Below, piece by piece: positions 16,593 to 25,211 of a stretch of DNA of 64,000 bases. The position numbers were made by a program, and so were the translations under genes. The stretch lies in NCBI RefSeq assembly GCF_017592555.1, contig NZ_JAGFNS010000035.1:1-64000 (forward strand), in the 5' to 3' direction. Each line of letters starts with the position of its first letter. Positions within the stretch are counted from its first letter, which is position 1. Source of the stretch: Actinoplanes flavus. GTDB taxonomy: Bacteria; Actinomycetota; Actinomycetes; Mycobacteriales; Micromonosporaceae. The notes beneath the pieces were generated by a model that ran no database searches, was not told where the DNA came from, and was given only the letters and a program-made list of their open reading frames with translations.

Positions 16593-19325
16593 GTGCCCAT
16601 CGATCTGCCAGGCGTCGACCGAGTGCCGGAAGGCAATCACCGCAAGCTCCTGCTCCGGCTGCACCGGCTGTACAACGTGGCGGGCCGGCCCGCCACCCGG
16701 GCGATCAGCCAGATGACCCGCAAGAACCCGCGCCTGGAGCCGGTGTCGCACGAGACCGTGAGCGCCCTGTTCCGCGGCGACCCGCTGCCCGCGTGGAGCA
16801 AGATCCGGTCGATCATCATCGTGCTGTGCCGGGCCGCGGACCAGCCGGTCGATGTGGATGAGGAACTGTCCGTCGGTGTCGAACTGTGCTCATCGGCCTC
16901 CCGGAACCCGGCGCCCCGGCCGGAACCCGAGCCGGAGCCGGACCCGGAGCCGCACCCGCCGGTGGAGATCCGGCCGCCCGAGCCGGTGGCCGAGGTCATC
17001 GTGCATGGCCGGCTTCCCGAGCGGGACCCGTTCTTCACCGGCCGGGAACCCCAGCTCGACCTGATCCACGAGCATCTGACCCGGGATCCGCACGTGCCGG
17101 TGGTGGTCCACGGCCCGCTCGGCGTCGGCAAGACGCAGCTGATCGCGGAGTACGCCCGGCTGTACGCCCCGGAGTACCCGATCGTCTGGTGGGTGGACGC
17201 GCGGGATCTCGACCGGGCCACCACCTCGCTGGTCGAGCTGGCGAAACGGCTGGGGATCGTGCCGTCGGCGGACCGGCGGCAGACCCTCGACCGGTTGTTC
17301 GCCGCGTTCGGCCGGGCCCGCAACTACCTGCTGATCTTCGACGGCGTGCGCAGCAGCGACATCCGCGCTCTGATCCGCACCATCGGCGGCAGCGTCATCG
17401 TGACGACCCGGGACGCGACGTGGGCCCGCGACAGCGCCTACCGCGACGTCGAGGTGCCCGACTTCGACCCCGGTGAGGTCGCCCAGTACCTGCGCAAACG
17501 TGGACGGGACGCGGCGGCGCCCGGTGCGTTCGGGAGCATGCCGCTGGCGCTCGCCGAGTTCTGCCGGAACCCTTCGGCGCCGTCGGCCGGCGAACCGGTG
17601 CTGGCCGAGGTGCGGTCCGCGCTGTCCCGGCTCGGCCCCGACCCGGGCACGGTGCGGCTGCTCACGCTGCTGGCCGGGTTCGGGTCCGGCCCGGTCCTGG
17701 TGCCGCTGCTGGCGACGGCCGCCCGCCGGGAGGTGCCGGCCGAGCTGCGTGCGCTGCTCAAGGACCAGATCGCGCTGCGCCGCCGGCTGGCCGCGCTGGT
17801 GCAGGCGGGGCTGGCCCGGCGCAGCCCGGAGGACGGCATCGAGATCCCGGCGCTGATCCGCCTCGCGGTACGGGACCTGCTGCCCGACGCGGCCGGCGAG
17901 CGCAACCGCGACCACGTGCGGGAGATCCTGGTGGCGGCCGATCCGGGGCATCCGGAGGACCGGCGGACCTGGCCGACCCACCGGGCCATCGGGGCGCACC
18001 TCGGTCCGGCCGAGCTGGTCGACTGGCACCATCCGGCGGCGTACCGGACGGTGCGGCACCAGATCCGGTTCCGGTTCCTGGACGACGACATCGCCGGGGC
18101 GCGGCGGCTCGGCGAGCGGGTGGAGACGGCCCTGGCGGCGCGGTCACCCTCGGCCCGGACCGACGAGGCGGTGCTGCAGATCCGCCGGTACCACGCCAAC
18201 GCGCTGCGGGCGGCCGGGCGGTACCCGGAGGCGGAGGCCCTGACCGCGGAGATGACGGCCCGGCTGGCGGCCGATCCGGCGTACACGGATCATCCGGTGG
18301 CGCTGGACCTGGCCCGGGGGCGGGGGCACGATCTGCGGATCGCGGGCCACTACCAGCGGGCACTGGAGCTGGACGAGGAGACCCTGCGGGGGCATCTGCG
18401 GTTCTTCCCGGAGGACGACTACCGGACCGCGGCCAGCCGGTACAACCGTGGGGTGAGCCTGCGGCTGCTGGGCCGGTTCGGTGAGGCCGCCGCCGACGAC
18501 GAGGCCGCCTATCTGCGGTTGCAGGCGCGCATCGGCGTACCGGATGGGGCCTTTCATCGTCTTCTGAACGCCATCGCCGAGGACCTGTACGGGCTGGGCC
18601 GCTACCGGGAGATCGGGCGGCGGCTGACCGCGGTGCTCACCCACGGCGAGGGCCGGGAGCTGCTGCGGGCCCGCCGGATGAGCGGGGTGGCGGCGCGGCG
18701 GCTCGGTGACCCGGGCGGCGCGGCCGAGGAGCTGGCCGCCTGCCATCAGGCCTGCCTCGTGCGGGTCGGGGTGGCCCGCGAGCTGACCCTCGCGGTGGCG
18801 ATGAGCTGGAGCGGGGCGCTGCGCGAGTTCGGCCGGCTGCGCGAGGCGCTGGACGTCGCGGAACGCACCGAGCAGCAGTACGAGCAGGCGCTCGGCGCCG
18901 ACAACCCGCTGGTCCAGGTCGCCCGGGTCAACGTGGTGGCGACCCTGCTGGCGATGGGCCGCGCCGAGCCGGCCCGGCAGATCGGCACCGAGGCGTACGT
19001 GGCGTTGCGTGGCCGTCTCGGCGCCGAGCACCCGTTCACGGTGGCGGCCGTGACGAACCTGGCGTCGGCGATGGCGCTGGAGGACCCGGCGTCGGCGCGG
19101 GGCATCTCCGAGGAGGCCTGGCGCAGCGCCCGCGAGGTCTACGGCGAGTCGCATCCGGACACGCTGCTGGCGGCGGCCAACTTCGCCGCCGACGGCGGCT
19201 CCTCTCCGTCGCTGGACGCCGTGCTCGGCGGTCTGCGGCGCAGTCTCGGACCGGGTCATCCGGCCGTTCTGGAGGTGGCGCGGGGCGCCCGCGCGATCGC
19301 CCACATCGAACCGCCGTCAGCCTGA
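16593..19325 (+). CDS. NB-ARC/TPR STAND ATPase upstream of the FxsA cluster
   Basis: About 910 residues. The N-terminal 90 residues are helical and HTH-like (LLLRLHRLYNVAGRPATRAI, then SHETVSALFRGDPLPAWSK). After an acidic Pro-Glu spacer come an NB-ARC-type domain (GREPQLDLIHEHL; P-loop GPLGVGKTQL near residue 178; Walker B NYLLIFDG; VIVTTRD) and, from about residue 480, tetratricopeptide-like repeats (RYPEAEALTAEM, YQRALELDEETLRGHLRFF). STAND proteins of this type act as ligand-triggered switches. The GTG at 16593 keeps the helical domain; start uncertain. Same strand as fxsA and separated by a hairpin, so it may be a regulator rather than an operon member. Related in layout to the FxsT-like protein at 22183-25074. 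Confidence 0.72.
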   Translation: MPIDLPGVDRVPEGNHRKLLLRLHRLYNVAGRPATRAISQMTRKNPRLEPVSHETVSALFRGDPLPAWSKIRSIIIVLCRAADQPVDVDEELSVGVELCSSASRNPAPRPEPEPEPDPEPHPPVEIRPPEPVAEVIVHGRLPERDPFFTGREPQLDLIHEHLTRDPHVPVVVHGPLGVGKTQLIAEYARLYAPEYPIVWWVDARDLDRATTSLVELAKRLGIVPSADRRQTLDRLFAAFGRARNYLLIFDGVRSSDIRALIRTIGGSVIVTTRDATWARDSAYRDVEVPDFDPGEVAQYLRKRGRDAAAPGAFGSMPLALAEFCRNPSAPSAGEPVLAEVRSALSRLGPDPGTVRLLTLLAGFGSGPVLVPLLATAARREVPAELRALLKDQIALRRRLAALVQAGLARRSPEDGIEIPALIRLAVRDLLPDAAGERNRDHVREILVAADPGHPEDRRTWPTHRAIGAHLGPAELVDWHHPAAYRTVRHQIRFRFLDDDIAGARRLGERVETALAARSPSARTDEAVLQIRRYHANALRAAGRYPEAEALTAEMTARLAADPAYTDHPVALDLARGRGHDLRIAGHYQRALELDEETLRGHLRFFPEDDYRTAASRYNRGVSLRLLGRFGEAAADDEAAYLRLQARIGVPDGAFHRLLNAIAEDLYGLGRYREIGRRLTAVLTHGEGRELLRARRMSGVAARRLGDPGGAAEELAACHQACLVRVGVARELTLAVAMSWSGALREFGRLREALDVAERTEQQYEQALGADNPLVQVARVNVVATLLAMGRAEPARQIGTEAYVALRGRLGAEHPFTVAAVTNLASAMALEDPASARGISEEAWRSAREVYGESHPDTLLAAANFAADGGSSPSLDAVLGGLRRSLGPGHPAVLEVARGARAIAHIEPPSA

Positions 19326-19332
19326 TCCCGCC

Positions 19333-19347
19333 TGTCAACTCTTGTCA
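19333..19347. promoter_or_regulatory. TGTCA-N5-TGTCA direct repeat (left copy)
   Basis: Two TGTCA boxes start exactly 10 bp apart, one helical turn (TGTCAactctTGTCA). The same 15-mer recurs inverted at 19460-19474, 12 of 15 bases conserved. It lies 8 bp after the NB-ARC stop, 185 bp before fxsA. Candidate regulator binding site. Confidence 0.4.
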
Positions 19348-19372
19348 GAAGGCGTCCGACATCCGAACCGCG

Positions 19373-19402
19373 GACCGTCCCAGACCGTAGCCTGGGACGG
19401 TC
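19373..19402 (+). terminator. Hairpin terminator after the NB-ARC/TPR gene
   Basis: An 11-bp perfect stem (GACCGTCCCAG pairs with CTGGGACGGTC) with an 8-nt loop, followed by CCCTCGTTTCC. It probably separates the NB-ARC transcript from the fxsA cluster. Confidence 0.6.
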
Positions 19403-19459
19403 GCCCTCGTTTCCCCAGGCGAGCGACATCAACCGCGAATTACCAGGTCAACCACATAT

Positions 19460-19474
19460 TGACAGGGTTTGACA
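19460..19474. promoter_or_regulatory. TGACA-N5-TGACA direct repeat upstream of fxsA
   Basis: Inverted counterpart of the element at 19333-19347, with the same 10-bp start-to-start spacing (TGACAgggttTGACA). Each copy also forms a TTGACA hexamer resembling a -35 box, but no good -10 is visible 16-19 bp downstream. It lies 44 bp upstream of the fxsA start codon. Confidence 0.4.
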
Positions 19475-19517
19475 GGGCCTTCCGGCGCCGGAGCCGGGAG
19501 CGCCGGAGGAGGTCACC

Positions 19518-19712
19518 ATGAATGCTGCATCGGCGGAGGCGCCCAGCGAGGATCGGTGGATCCCGCTAGCCGATGTGTCCGACCTCCCGATCGAGTCGCT
19601 GGCCGCCGAGACGTCCGGAGTGCTCGGCCGCTCGCTGCGGCAGGTGCTCGACGGTCTCGCCGACACCGACGGCGTGATCAGCGCGTTCGGTTCGTTCGTC
19701 ACCGAGGACTGA
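19518..19712 (+). CDS. fxsA: FxSxx-type RiPP precursor peptide (FxsA-like)
   Basis: A 64-residue peptide with a strong GGAGGAGG ribosome-binding site 6 bp upstream. The body (WIPLADVSDLPIESLAAETS, then GVLGRSLRQVLDGL) follows the FxsA pattern of a leader with an I-P-L-x-D-V-S-x-L segment and a V-L-x-x-x-L-R-x-V-L helix. The core carries F57-G58-S59 in SAFGSFVTED. Canonical FxSxx-COOH peptides end two residues after the Ser; here three residues (TED) follow, so the motif is not C-terminal. The next gene 5 bp downstream is the radical SAM maturase expected to build a cyclophane on the F-x-S motif. Confidence 0.85.
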   Translation: MNAASAEAPSEDRWIPLADVSDLPIESLAAETSGVLGRSLRQVLDGLADTDGVISAFGSFVTED

Positions 19713-19717
19713 GCACC

Positions 19718-20923
19718 GTGGCCCCGGCGCCGCACGCCGCGGCTCCCTGGCCGTACGCCGAACTGGATGTGGCCGCCGTGCGCGCGGCCGGGCACCGGCC
19801 GGTCCCGTTCCGGGAGATGGTGCTCAAGATCCATCAGAGGTGCAATCTGGCGTGCTCGTACTGCTACGTGTACGAGCACCCGGATCAATCCTGGCGTGAG
19901 CGGCCCCGGACCATGCCCGACCGGGTGCGCGACGCGGCGCTCACGCGCTTCGCCGCGCACGCGCGCGACCACGGACTCACCCGCGTGCGGATCGTCCTGC
20001 ACGGTGGCGAACCTCTGCTGTACGGGCGGGAGCGTCTCGCCGAACTCGCCCGGTCGGCGCGGGCGGTGTTCCCGGACGGCTGCCGGGTCGACATCGGCAT
20101 GCAGACCAACGGCGTGCTGCTCGACGAGCGCATCGTCGCCATGCTGCTGGCCAACGGCATCCAGGCCGGGGTCAGCGTCGACGGGGTGGCCGCCGACCAC
20201 GACCGGCACCGCAGGACACCGGGCGGCCGGGGCAGCTTCGCCGCCGTCGAACGCGCCCTCACCCTGCTCCAGAAACCCGACAACCGGCCCGCGTACGCCG
20301 GACTGCTCTGCACCGTGGCGGCCGGAACCAACCCGCTGGCCTGCTACGAGCAGCTGCGGGCGTTCGACCCGCCGGCCATCGACCTGCTGCTGCCGCACGC
20401 CAACTGGGAGTCCCCGCCACCGCCGGTCGACGGGCGCGCCACGCCGTACGCCGACTGGCTGATCGCCGTCTTCGACCGCTGGTACGCCGAGGAGGCGCCA
20501 CCCCGGATCCGGATCTTCGAGGACGCGATCAACCTGGTCCTCGGCGGCGCGAGCCGTGGCGAGCAGCTCGGCCTCAGCCCGTCCGGCGTGGTCGTGGTCG
20601 AATCCGACGGCGCGATCGAGCAGGTCGACGCGCTGAAGAGCGCCTACGAGGGGGCCTGCTCCACCGGGCTGGACGTGCTGCGGCACGACCTCGGCGAGGC
20701 GCTCGACCACCCCGGCATCGTGGCCCGGCAGATCGGCCGTGCGGCGCTCGCCGACGAATGCCTGTCCTGCCCGGCCGTCGCCTTCTGCGGCGGCGGCCAC
20801 TACGCCCACCGCTACCGGCAGGGCATCGGATTCCGGTCGCCGTCCGTCTACTGCGCCGACCTGCTGGCCCTCGTCCGTCACGTCTACGACAGTGTCGCCG
20901 CGTCACTCGGGAGAAGATCATGA
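19718..20923 (+). CDS. fxsB: FxsB-family radical SAM/SPASM cyclophane-forming peptide maturase
   Basis: A 401-residue enzyme. The radical SAM cluster motif CxxxCxxC is at C42, C46 and C49 (QRCNLACSYCYVYEH), followed by RIVLHGGEPLLYG and QTNGVLL. The C-terminal SPASM-type region binds an auxiliary cluster: C348, C351, then FCGGGHYAHRY and SVYCADL, a hallmark of FxsB. FxsB-type enzymes join an aromatic side chain to the residue two positions later in the substrate; F57-S59 of the upstream peptide is the expected site. The GTG at 19718 follows the fxsA stop by 5 bp. The stop overlaps the next start (ATGA). Confidence 0.92.
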   Translation: MAPAPHAAAPWPYAELDVAAVRAAGHRPVPFREMVLKIHQRCNLACSYCYVYEHPDQSWRERPRTMPDRVRDAALTRFAAHARDHGLTRVRIVLHGGEPLLYGRERLAELARSARAVFPDGCRVDIGMQTNGVLLDERIVAMLLANGIQAGVSVDGVAADHDRHRRTPGGRGSFAAVERALTLLQKPDNRPAYAGLLCTVAAGTNPLACYEQLRAFDPPAIDLLLPHANWESPPPPVDGRATPYADWLIAVFDRWYAEEAPPRIRIFEDAINLVLGGASRGEQLGLSPSGVVVVESDGAIEQVDALKSAYEGACSTGLDVLRHDLGEALDHPGIVARQIGRAALADECLSCPAVAFCGGGHYAHRYRQGIGFRSPSVYCADLLALVRHVYDSVAASLGRRS

Positions 20924-22164
20924 CCGTCGCCGTCCACCGGCTGGCCCCGGACACCCTCACCGCGCTGGCGGGCGGGCTCGGCGGCGCCGAGGCGATCCAC
21001 GAGCTGCGCCGCACCCGGCTCAGCAAGCACCTGCTGCTCATCCGGTACCTGCTGGGCTCCCACTCTGTCGAACTTCTGGAGCGTGCCCGGCAGGCCGACC
21101 CGGCCGCGTTCCAGCGGGTGATCGGGGACCCACTCACCGGCGGCTGGGCGGCCATCACCGGCCGGGCCGTGCTCCAGGGCGAGGCGTCGGCCGGGGACCT
21201 CGGATACCTGTCGGCGATCGCCGTGGTCGCGGCCGCCCGCGCCGGCGTCGACGGCTCGGTGACGGTCCCGGTGCACCATGGGCTCGCCGTCCTCCCCGGC
21301 GTCGGCGCCGTCGAAGCCGGGGACGCCGCCACGATCGAGGTGAGCACGACCGGGGGGCGGCTGTTCCGGCTCACCGCGGACGGCGTGGTCGAGCTGTCCG
21401 GCGGGCCCGGCTGGCTGCCGTTGCGGCGGCTCACCGCCGGCGCCCGGGGGCAGTCGATCGACCTTGCGCTCGACGACCTGCATCCGTACCGGCACGGGCA
21501 CCACGTGCCGCCCGCGAACCGGCTGCCCGGCGACGAGGTGCGCCGCTGGCAGGAGACCTTCACCGGCGCGTGGACCCTGCTCGCCACCGCTCTGCCGGAA
21601 CGGGCCGCCGAACTGGCCGCCGGCCTGGAGACGCTGGTCCCGCTGTTGCAGACCGACCCGCGATCGGCCCGCAGCGCCACCATCCGGCACGCCTTCGGTG
21701 TCTTCGGCCTGACCCGCCCCGGCACGCCCGCCGACTTCGCGGTCACCCTCGTGCACGAGTTCCAGCACTCCAAGCTGAGCGCCGTCCTCGACCTGGTCCA
21801 GCTGACCGATCCGGCCGACGAGCGGCGGTACTTCGCACCGTGGCGTACCGACCCGCGGCCGCTGCCCGGCCTGCTCCAGGGCGTCTACGCCTTCGCCGGG
21901 GTCGCCGACACCTGGCGGGCGCTGCGCGGCGTGGTCCCGGTGGCCGAGGCCCGCTTCGCCGAGACCCGGTTGCAGGTGGACCGCGGTCTCACCGCCGTCG
22001 AGGAGTCCGGGTCGCTGACCGCCGACGGTCTGCGCTTCGCGGCCGGGCTGCGCCGGACCGCCGACCGGCTGCTGGCCGAACCGGTCCCGGACGGCGTGGC
22101 CCGCGACGCGCGCGACACGCTCGCCCGGCTGCACGGCGCCTGGCGGGACCGCAACGGCCGCTAG
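20920..22164 (+). CDS. HExxH-motif peptide-modifying protein (putative 2-oxoglutarate-type peptide beta-hydroxylase)
   Basis: A 414-residue protein overlapping fxsB by 4 bp (ATGA), so it is made with the maturase. HEFQH is at residues 279-283 within FAVTLVHEFQHSKLSAVLDL. This HExxH family sits next to radical SAM RiPP maturases and is annotated as aKG-HExxH peptide beta-hydroxylases rather than proteases. The N-terminal half is helical (ELRRTRLSKHLLLIRYLL), and the middle contains a beta-rich section. A likely job is hydroxylating the FxsA core before or after cyclisation; that is inference from family and context. It could alternatively be a peptidase, but I see no typical third gluzincin ligand region. 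Confidence 0.78.
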   Translation: MTVAVHRLAPDTLTALAGGLGGAEAIHELRRTRLSKHLLLIRYLLGSHSVELLERARQADPAAFQRVIGDPLTGGWAAITGRAVLQGEASAGDLGYLSAIAVVAAARAGVDGSVTVPVHHGLAVLPGVGAVEAGDAATIEVSTTGGRLFRLTADGVVELSGGPGWLPLRRLTAGARGQSIDLALDDLHPYRHGHHVPPANRLPGDEVRRWQETFTGAWTLLATALPERAAELAAGLETLVPLLQTDPRSARSATIRHAFGVFGLTRPGTPADFAVTLVHEFQHSKLSAVLDLVQLTDPADERRYFAPWRTDPRPLPGLLQGVYAFAGVADTWRALRGVVPVAEARFAETRLQVDRGLTAVEESGSLTADGLRFAAGLRRTADRLLAEPVPDGVARDARDTLARLHGAWRDRNGR

Positions 22165-22182
22165 CCCGCCGGGCCCGGCCGA

Positions 22183-25074
22183 TCAGGTCGGCGGCGCCTC
22201 GATGTCGCCCTCGAGCCGCTGCCCCTCCGCGGCCGCCACCACCTCGGGATGGCCGGCGCCCAGCAGAGCGGTCAGCTGGTCCAGCGAATCGCGGAAGAGC
22301 CGCGCGCCACGCTCCTCGGCGCCGGTGGCACGCAGATCCAGGGACAGATTGACGGCCCGCATCAACACGTACGGATGCTCCTGGCCACCGCGTGCCGCCG
22401 TGCCCTTGGCGTCGGCCTCCCGGCTCAGGCGCAGCATCTCCTCGGACAGCTCCAGCGCCGCCCGGTGCCGGCCGGCCAGCGCGTGGTTGTTGGCCAGGGA
22501 CGTGCCGGCGCAGATCGTGTACGGATGGTCCGGGCCCAGCTTCACCTGCAAACGCGGGTACGCGTGCTGGTCCAGGGCGAACGCCTCCTCGAACAGCCCG
22601 GCGGCCCGCATGATGATCGCCCGGTTCACCTCGGCGGCCAGGGTCAGCGGGTGGTCGTCGCCGAAGTCGTCGCGGTAGCGGGTCAGCGCGTCGTCGGCCA
22701 GCTCCGCCGCCTCCGGCAGCTCGCCGGCCTGCCGCAGCACGTTGGCCAGGCTCACCGTGGCCGCCACCGAGAACTCGTGGCTGCGGTTGAACGGCAAGTT
22801 GAAGCGATTGGCGGTGCGCTCGTGGTTGGTCCGCATCACCTCGAGCGCCTCGGCGAGCCGGCCCAGTTTCCGCAGGGTGATGGCGTGGGTCCGCTCGGAC
22901 ACCAGCACGAAGCCGTGCCGGGCGCCGAGCAGCCGCTCCTGCTCCGGCAGCCACTCCCGCAGCCGCTCCAGGGCGGCGTTGTAGTGGCCGAGACCGTAGA
23001 AGTCGCGGGCCACGTTGATGTGCGTGCGGATCACGTTGGCGTCGACGATGCCCTGGTCGGCCCAGTGCGAGACGATCTCCTCGTCGAGTTTCAGCGCCTG
23101 CGCGAAATCACCGAACAGCCGGTAGTCGACCGCCAGATTGCCCTTCACCCGCAGCGTGTACGTCTCCTCGTCGCCGAAGACCTCCCGGTGCAGCCGGTAG
23201 CTCTCCTCGTCGAACGCCATCGCCTCGCGGTACTGGCCGGCGATGCGCATGTCGTGCCCGCGCTGGTTACCGGTGATCAATGTGTACGGATGCTCGGGCC
23301 CCAGCAACGGACTGGCCAGGAACCGGTTGTACGTGTCCAGCAGCAGCTCGGACGCGGTGCTGCTGTCGCCGAGCGCCCGGATCGCGTTGGCGATCTGTGC
23401 CCGGGCGAGCAGGGTGGACTGCCCGTCCGGCCCCAGCAGCGGATCGGTCTCGTCCTTCGACCACTCCTCGGCGGCCCGGCTCGCCAGGGCCCGGCTGTTC
23501 TCGTAGTCGCCGACGATGTAGAGGTAGCGGGCGTGGTCGAGGACCGTCTGCCGGCCCTCCGGGGTGCCCGAGTGCACCATGTCCGCCGGCGTCAGGTGCG
23601 GGCCCATCTCGCTCTGCAGGGCCAGCTCACCGACCTCGTCCGGGTCGCCCGGCTTGGCCACCGCGAGCAGCCGCTGCACGTTGCGCAGGGTCTCCTGGCG
23701 CACCTCCGGGTTGAGCGTGTCGCGCAGCACCCGCTGCACCAGCCGGTGCACCTGGAGGCGCGGTGTCCGGTCGCCGGCCGCCATCGCCGACGTGGACCGG
23801 CCGACCTGTTTGGCCAGACCGTACTTCCGCAGCTCGCGAACCATCCGGCCGGTCGAGATCGAGTCGTTGAGGGCGGCCCGCAGCTCCGGGGTGAGCGCCG
23901 CGTTGGCGCCCCGGACCAGCAGTGACTGCCGGACCGGCTCACCACCGAGGAACGCGAACAGGGCGAAGAACTGGGCCGCGGCCCGGTCGTTGTTGTCCAG
24001 CTTCTCCAGTGCGACCGACACGAACGCGGCGACGGTCAGCGGATAGTCGGCGGGCTTGCCCTCGTTCAGCAGCTCGCTGCGCTCACCCAGCAGCTCGATG
24101 TACTCGGCGACCGGCATGCCGGTCGCCAGATACCAGGCCGCCGCCTGTTCCAGGGCCAGCGGCAGGTCACCGAGCGCCTCGGCCAGCTCGTCCGCCTCGT
24201 CATCCGAGATCGGCGCCAGCGAGCTGGAGTCCCGGGTCCGCCGGGTGAGCATCTGCACGCTCTCGTCCCGCCGGAACACGTCGACCTCGATCGGGATGCC
24301 GATGTGGCTCCACTCCTCGATCCGGGTCGTCACGATCACGTGGCCGCCGGTCGACGGGAGCAGCGGCGTCAGGTCGGAGGGCTCGTCGGCGTTGTCGTAG
24401 ACGAGCAGCCAGTCCCGGTCGTCGCCACCGGCGGCCAGCCAGTTCAGCACGGTCCGGGCGGTCTCCTGCTGGTCGTCGGCGATCGGCAGGTCGATCCGCT
24501 GGGCCAGCTGGGTCAGCGCGGCGAGCACGGTGGACGACTGCTCGGCCGGGATCCACCAGATCAGGTCGTAGCGGTCGAGGTTCCGGTGCACGTACTCGAT
24601 GACGAGCTGGGTCTTGCCGACACCGCCGAGGCCCTTGAGCGTCGGCGGGAGAACCGAGGTGGTCGACTCCTTCGACAGCGTGGCGCCCAGCCGTTCCAGC
24701 AGTTCCACCCGGCCGGTGAAATTCCTGTTCCGGATCGGGATGTCACCGACGATCCGCTCCTCCGGCCGGTAGACCCGGGGCCGGGACGGCCGGCTGCCCG
24801 CCGCGAGCGCACCGAACCGGGCGGACGCGTCACCGGGATGCCAGCGGATCACCGTCTCGGCGAACAGGCGCAGCCCGTTCGGAGCGGTGGAGGCCGCCTC
24901 CAGGATGGCGGCGAGATCCTCGGCGGCGTCGTCCGAGCGGCGAATGCGCAGCGGAGTGGCGAGCATGCCGTTCAGTTCCTCGACGCGGGCGTCCCGTGCG
25001 GAGCGATCGGCCAGGCCTTGCACTTGAAGAAGGGTCTCGAGGAGCTTTTCACGGGAAAAGGCCAGGTCCGACAC
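22183..25074 (-). CDS. fxsT: FxsT-like NB-ARC/TPR protein of the FxSxx-COOH system
   Basis: A 963-residue STAND ATPase. The N-terminal 90 residues form a helical effector-associated-type domain (LLETLLQVQGLADRSARDAR, then LRLFAETVIRWHPGD). Next is IPIRNRNFTGRVELLERLG and an NB-ARC domain with P-loop GLGGVGKTQL, DLIWWIPAEQ, Walker B WLLVYDNAD and GGHVIVTTR, all close to FxsT proteins of FxSxx clusters. The C-terminal half is TPR repeats (YRLHREVFGDEETYTL, then HPYTICAGTSLANNHALAGR). It is convergent with the HExxH gene, 18 bp between stops. Role in the system is unproven; probably sensing or delivery. Confidence 0.82.
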   Translation of the reverse strand: MSDLAFSREKLLETLLQVQGLADRSARDARVEELNGMLATPLRIRRSDDAAEDLAAILEAASTAPNGLRLFAETVIRWHPGDASARFGALAAGSRPSRPRVYRPEERIVGDIPIRNRNFTGRVELLERLGATLSKESTTSVLPPTLKGLGGVGKTQLVIEYVHRNLDRYDLIWWIPAEQSSTVLAALTQLAQRIDLPIADDQQETARTVLNWLAAGGDDRDWLLVYDNADEPSDLTPLLPSTGGHVIVTTRIEEWSHIGIPIEVDVFRRDESVQMLTRRTRDSSSLAPISDDEADELAEALGDLPLALEQAAAWYLATGMPVAEYIELLGERSELLNEGKPADYPLTVAAFVSVALEKLDNNDRAAAQFFALFAFLGGEPVRQSLLVRGANAALTPELRAALNDSISTGRMVRELRKYGLAKQVGRSTSAMAAGDRTPRLQVHRLVQRVLRDTLNPEVRQETLRNVQRLLAVAKPGDPDEVGELALQSEMGPHLTPADMVHSGTPEGRQTVLDHARYLYIVGDYENSRALASRAAEEWSKDETDPLLGPDGQSTLLARAQIANAIRALGDSSTASELLLDTYNRFLASPLLGPEHPYTLITGNQRGHDMRIAGQYREAMAFDEESYRLHREVFGDEETYTLRVKGNLAVDYRLFGDFAQALKLDEEIVSHWADQGIVDANVIRTHINVARDFYGLGHYNAALERLREWLPEQERLLGARHGFVLVSERTHAITLRKLGRLAEALEVMRTNHERTANRFNLPFNRSHEFSVAATVSLANVLRQAGELPEAAELADDALTRYRDDFGDDHPLTLAAEVNRAIIMRAAGLFEEAFALDQHAYPRLQVKLGPDHPYTICAGTSLANNHALAGRHRAALELSEEMLRLSREADAKGTAARGGQEHPYVLMRAVNLSLDLRATGAEERGARLFRDSLDQLTALLGAGHPEVVAAAEGQRLEGDIEAPPT

Positions 25075-25148
25075 GGCTTCTCATTTCCGAAGGCGCGGAT
25101 GGAGGTCGAACCCGCAGGATATCGGAAACAGGCTGCTCGCGGGGGCCG

Positions 25149-25205
25149 CCGAAGCGCCGCATGGTGCCATCTCCGGCAAGCCGGCCGGGCCCCGCGGCGC
25201 TTCGG
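25149..25205 (-). terminator. Two-tier hairpin downstream of the cupin operon
   Basis: Perfect 12-bp arms CCGAAGCGCCGC (25149-25160) and GCGGCGCTTCGG (25194-25205) enclose a smaller CCGGC-AA-GCCGG stem (25173-25184). It begins 7 bp past the cupin stop on the minus strand, so it probably ends the 27222-25212 operon and insulates the fxsT promoter (25075-25148). Confidence 0.65.
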
Positions 25206-25211
25206 AAGACA

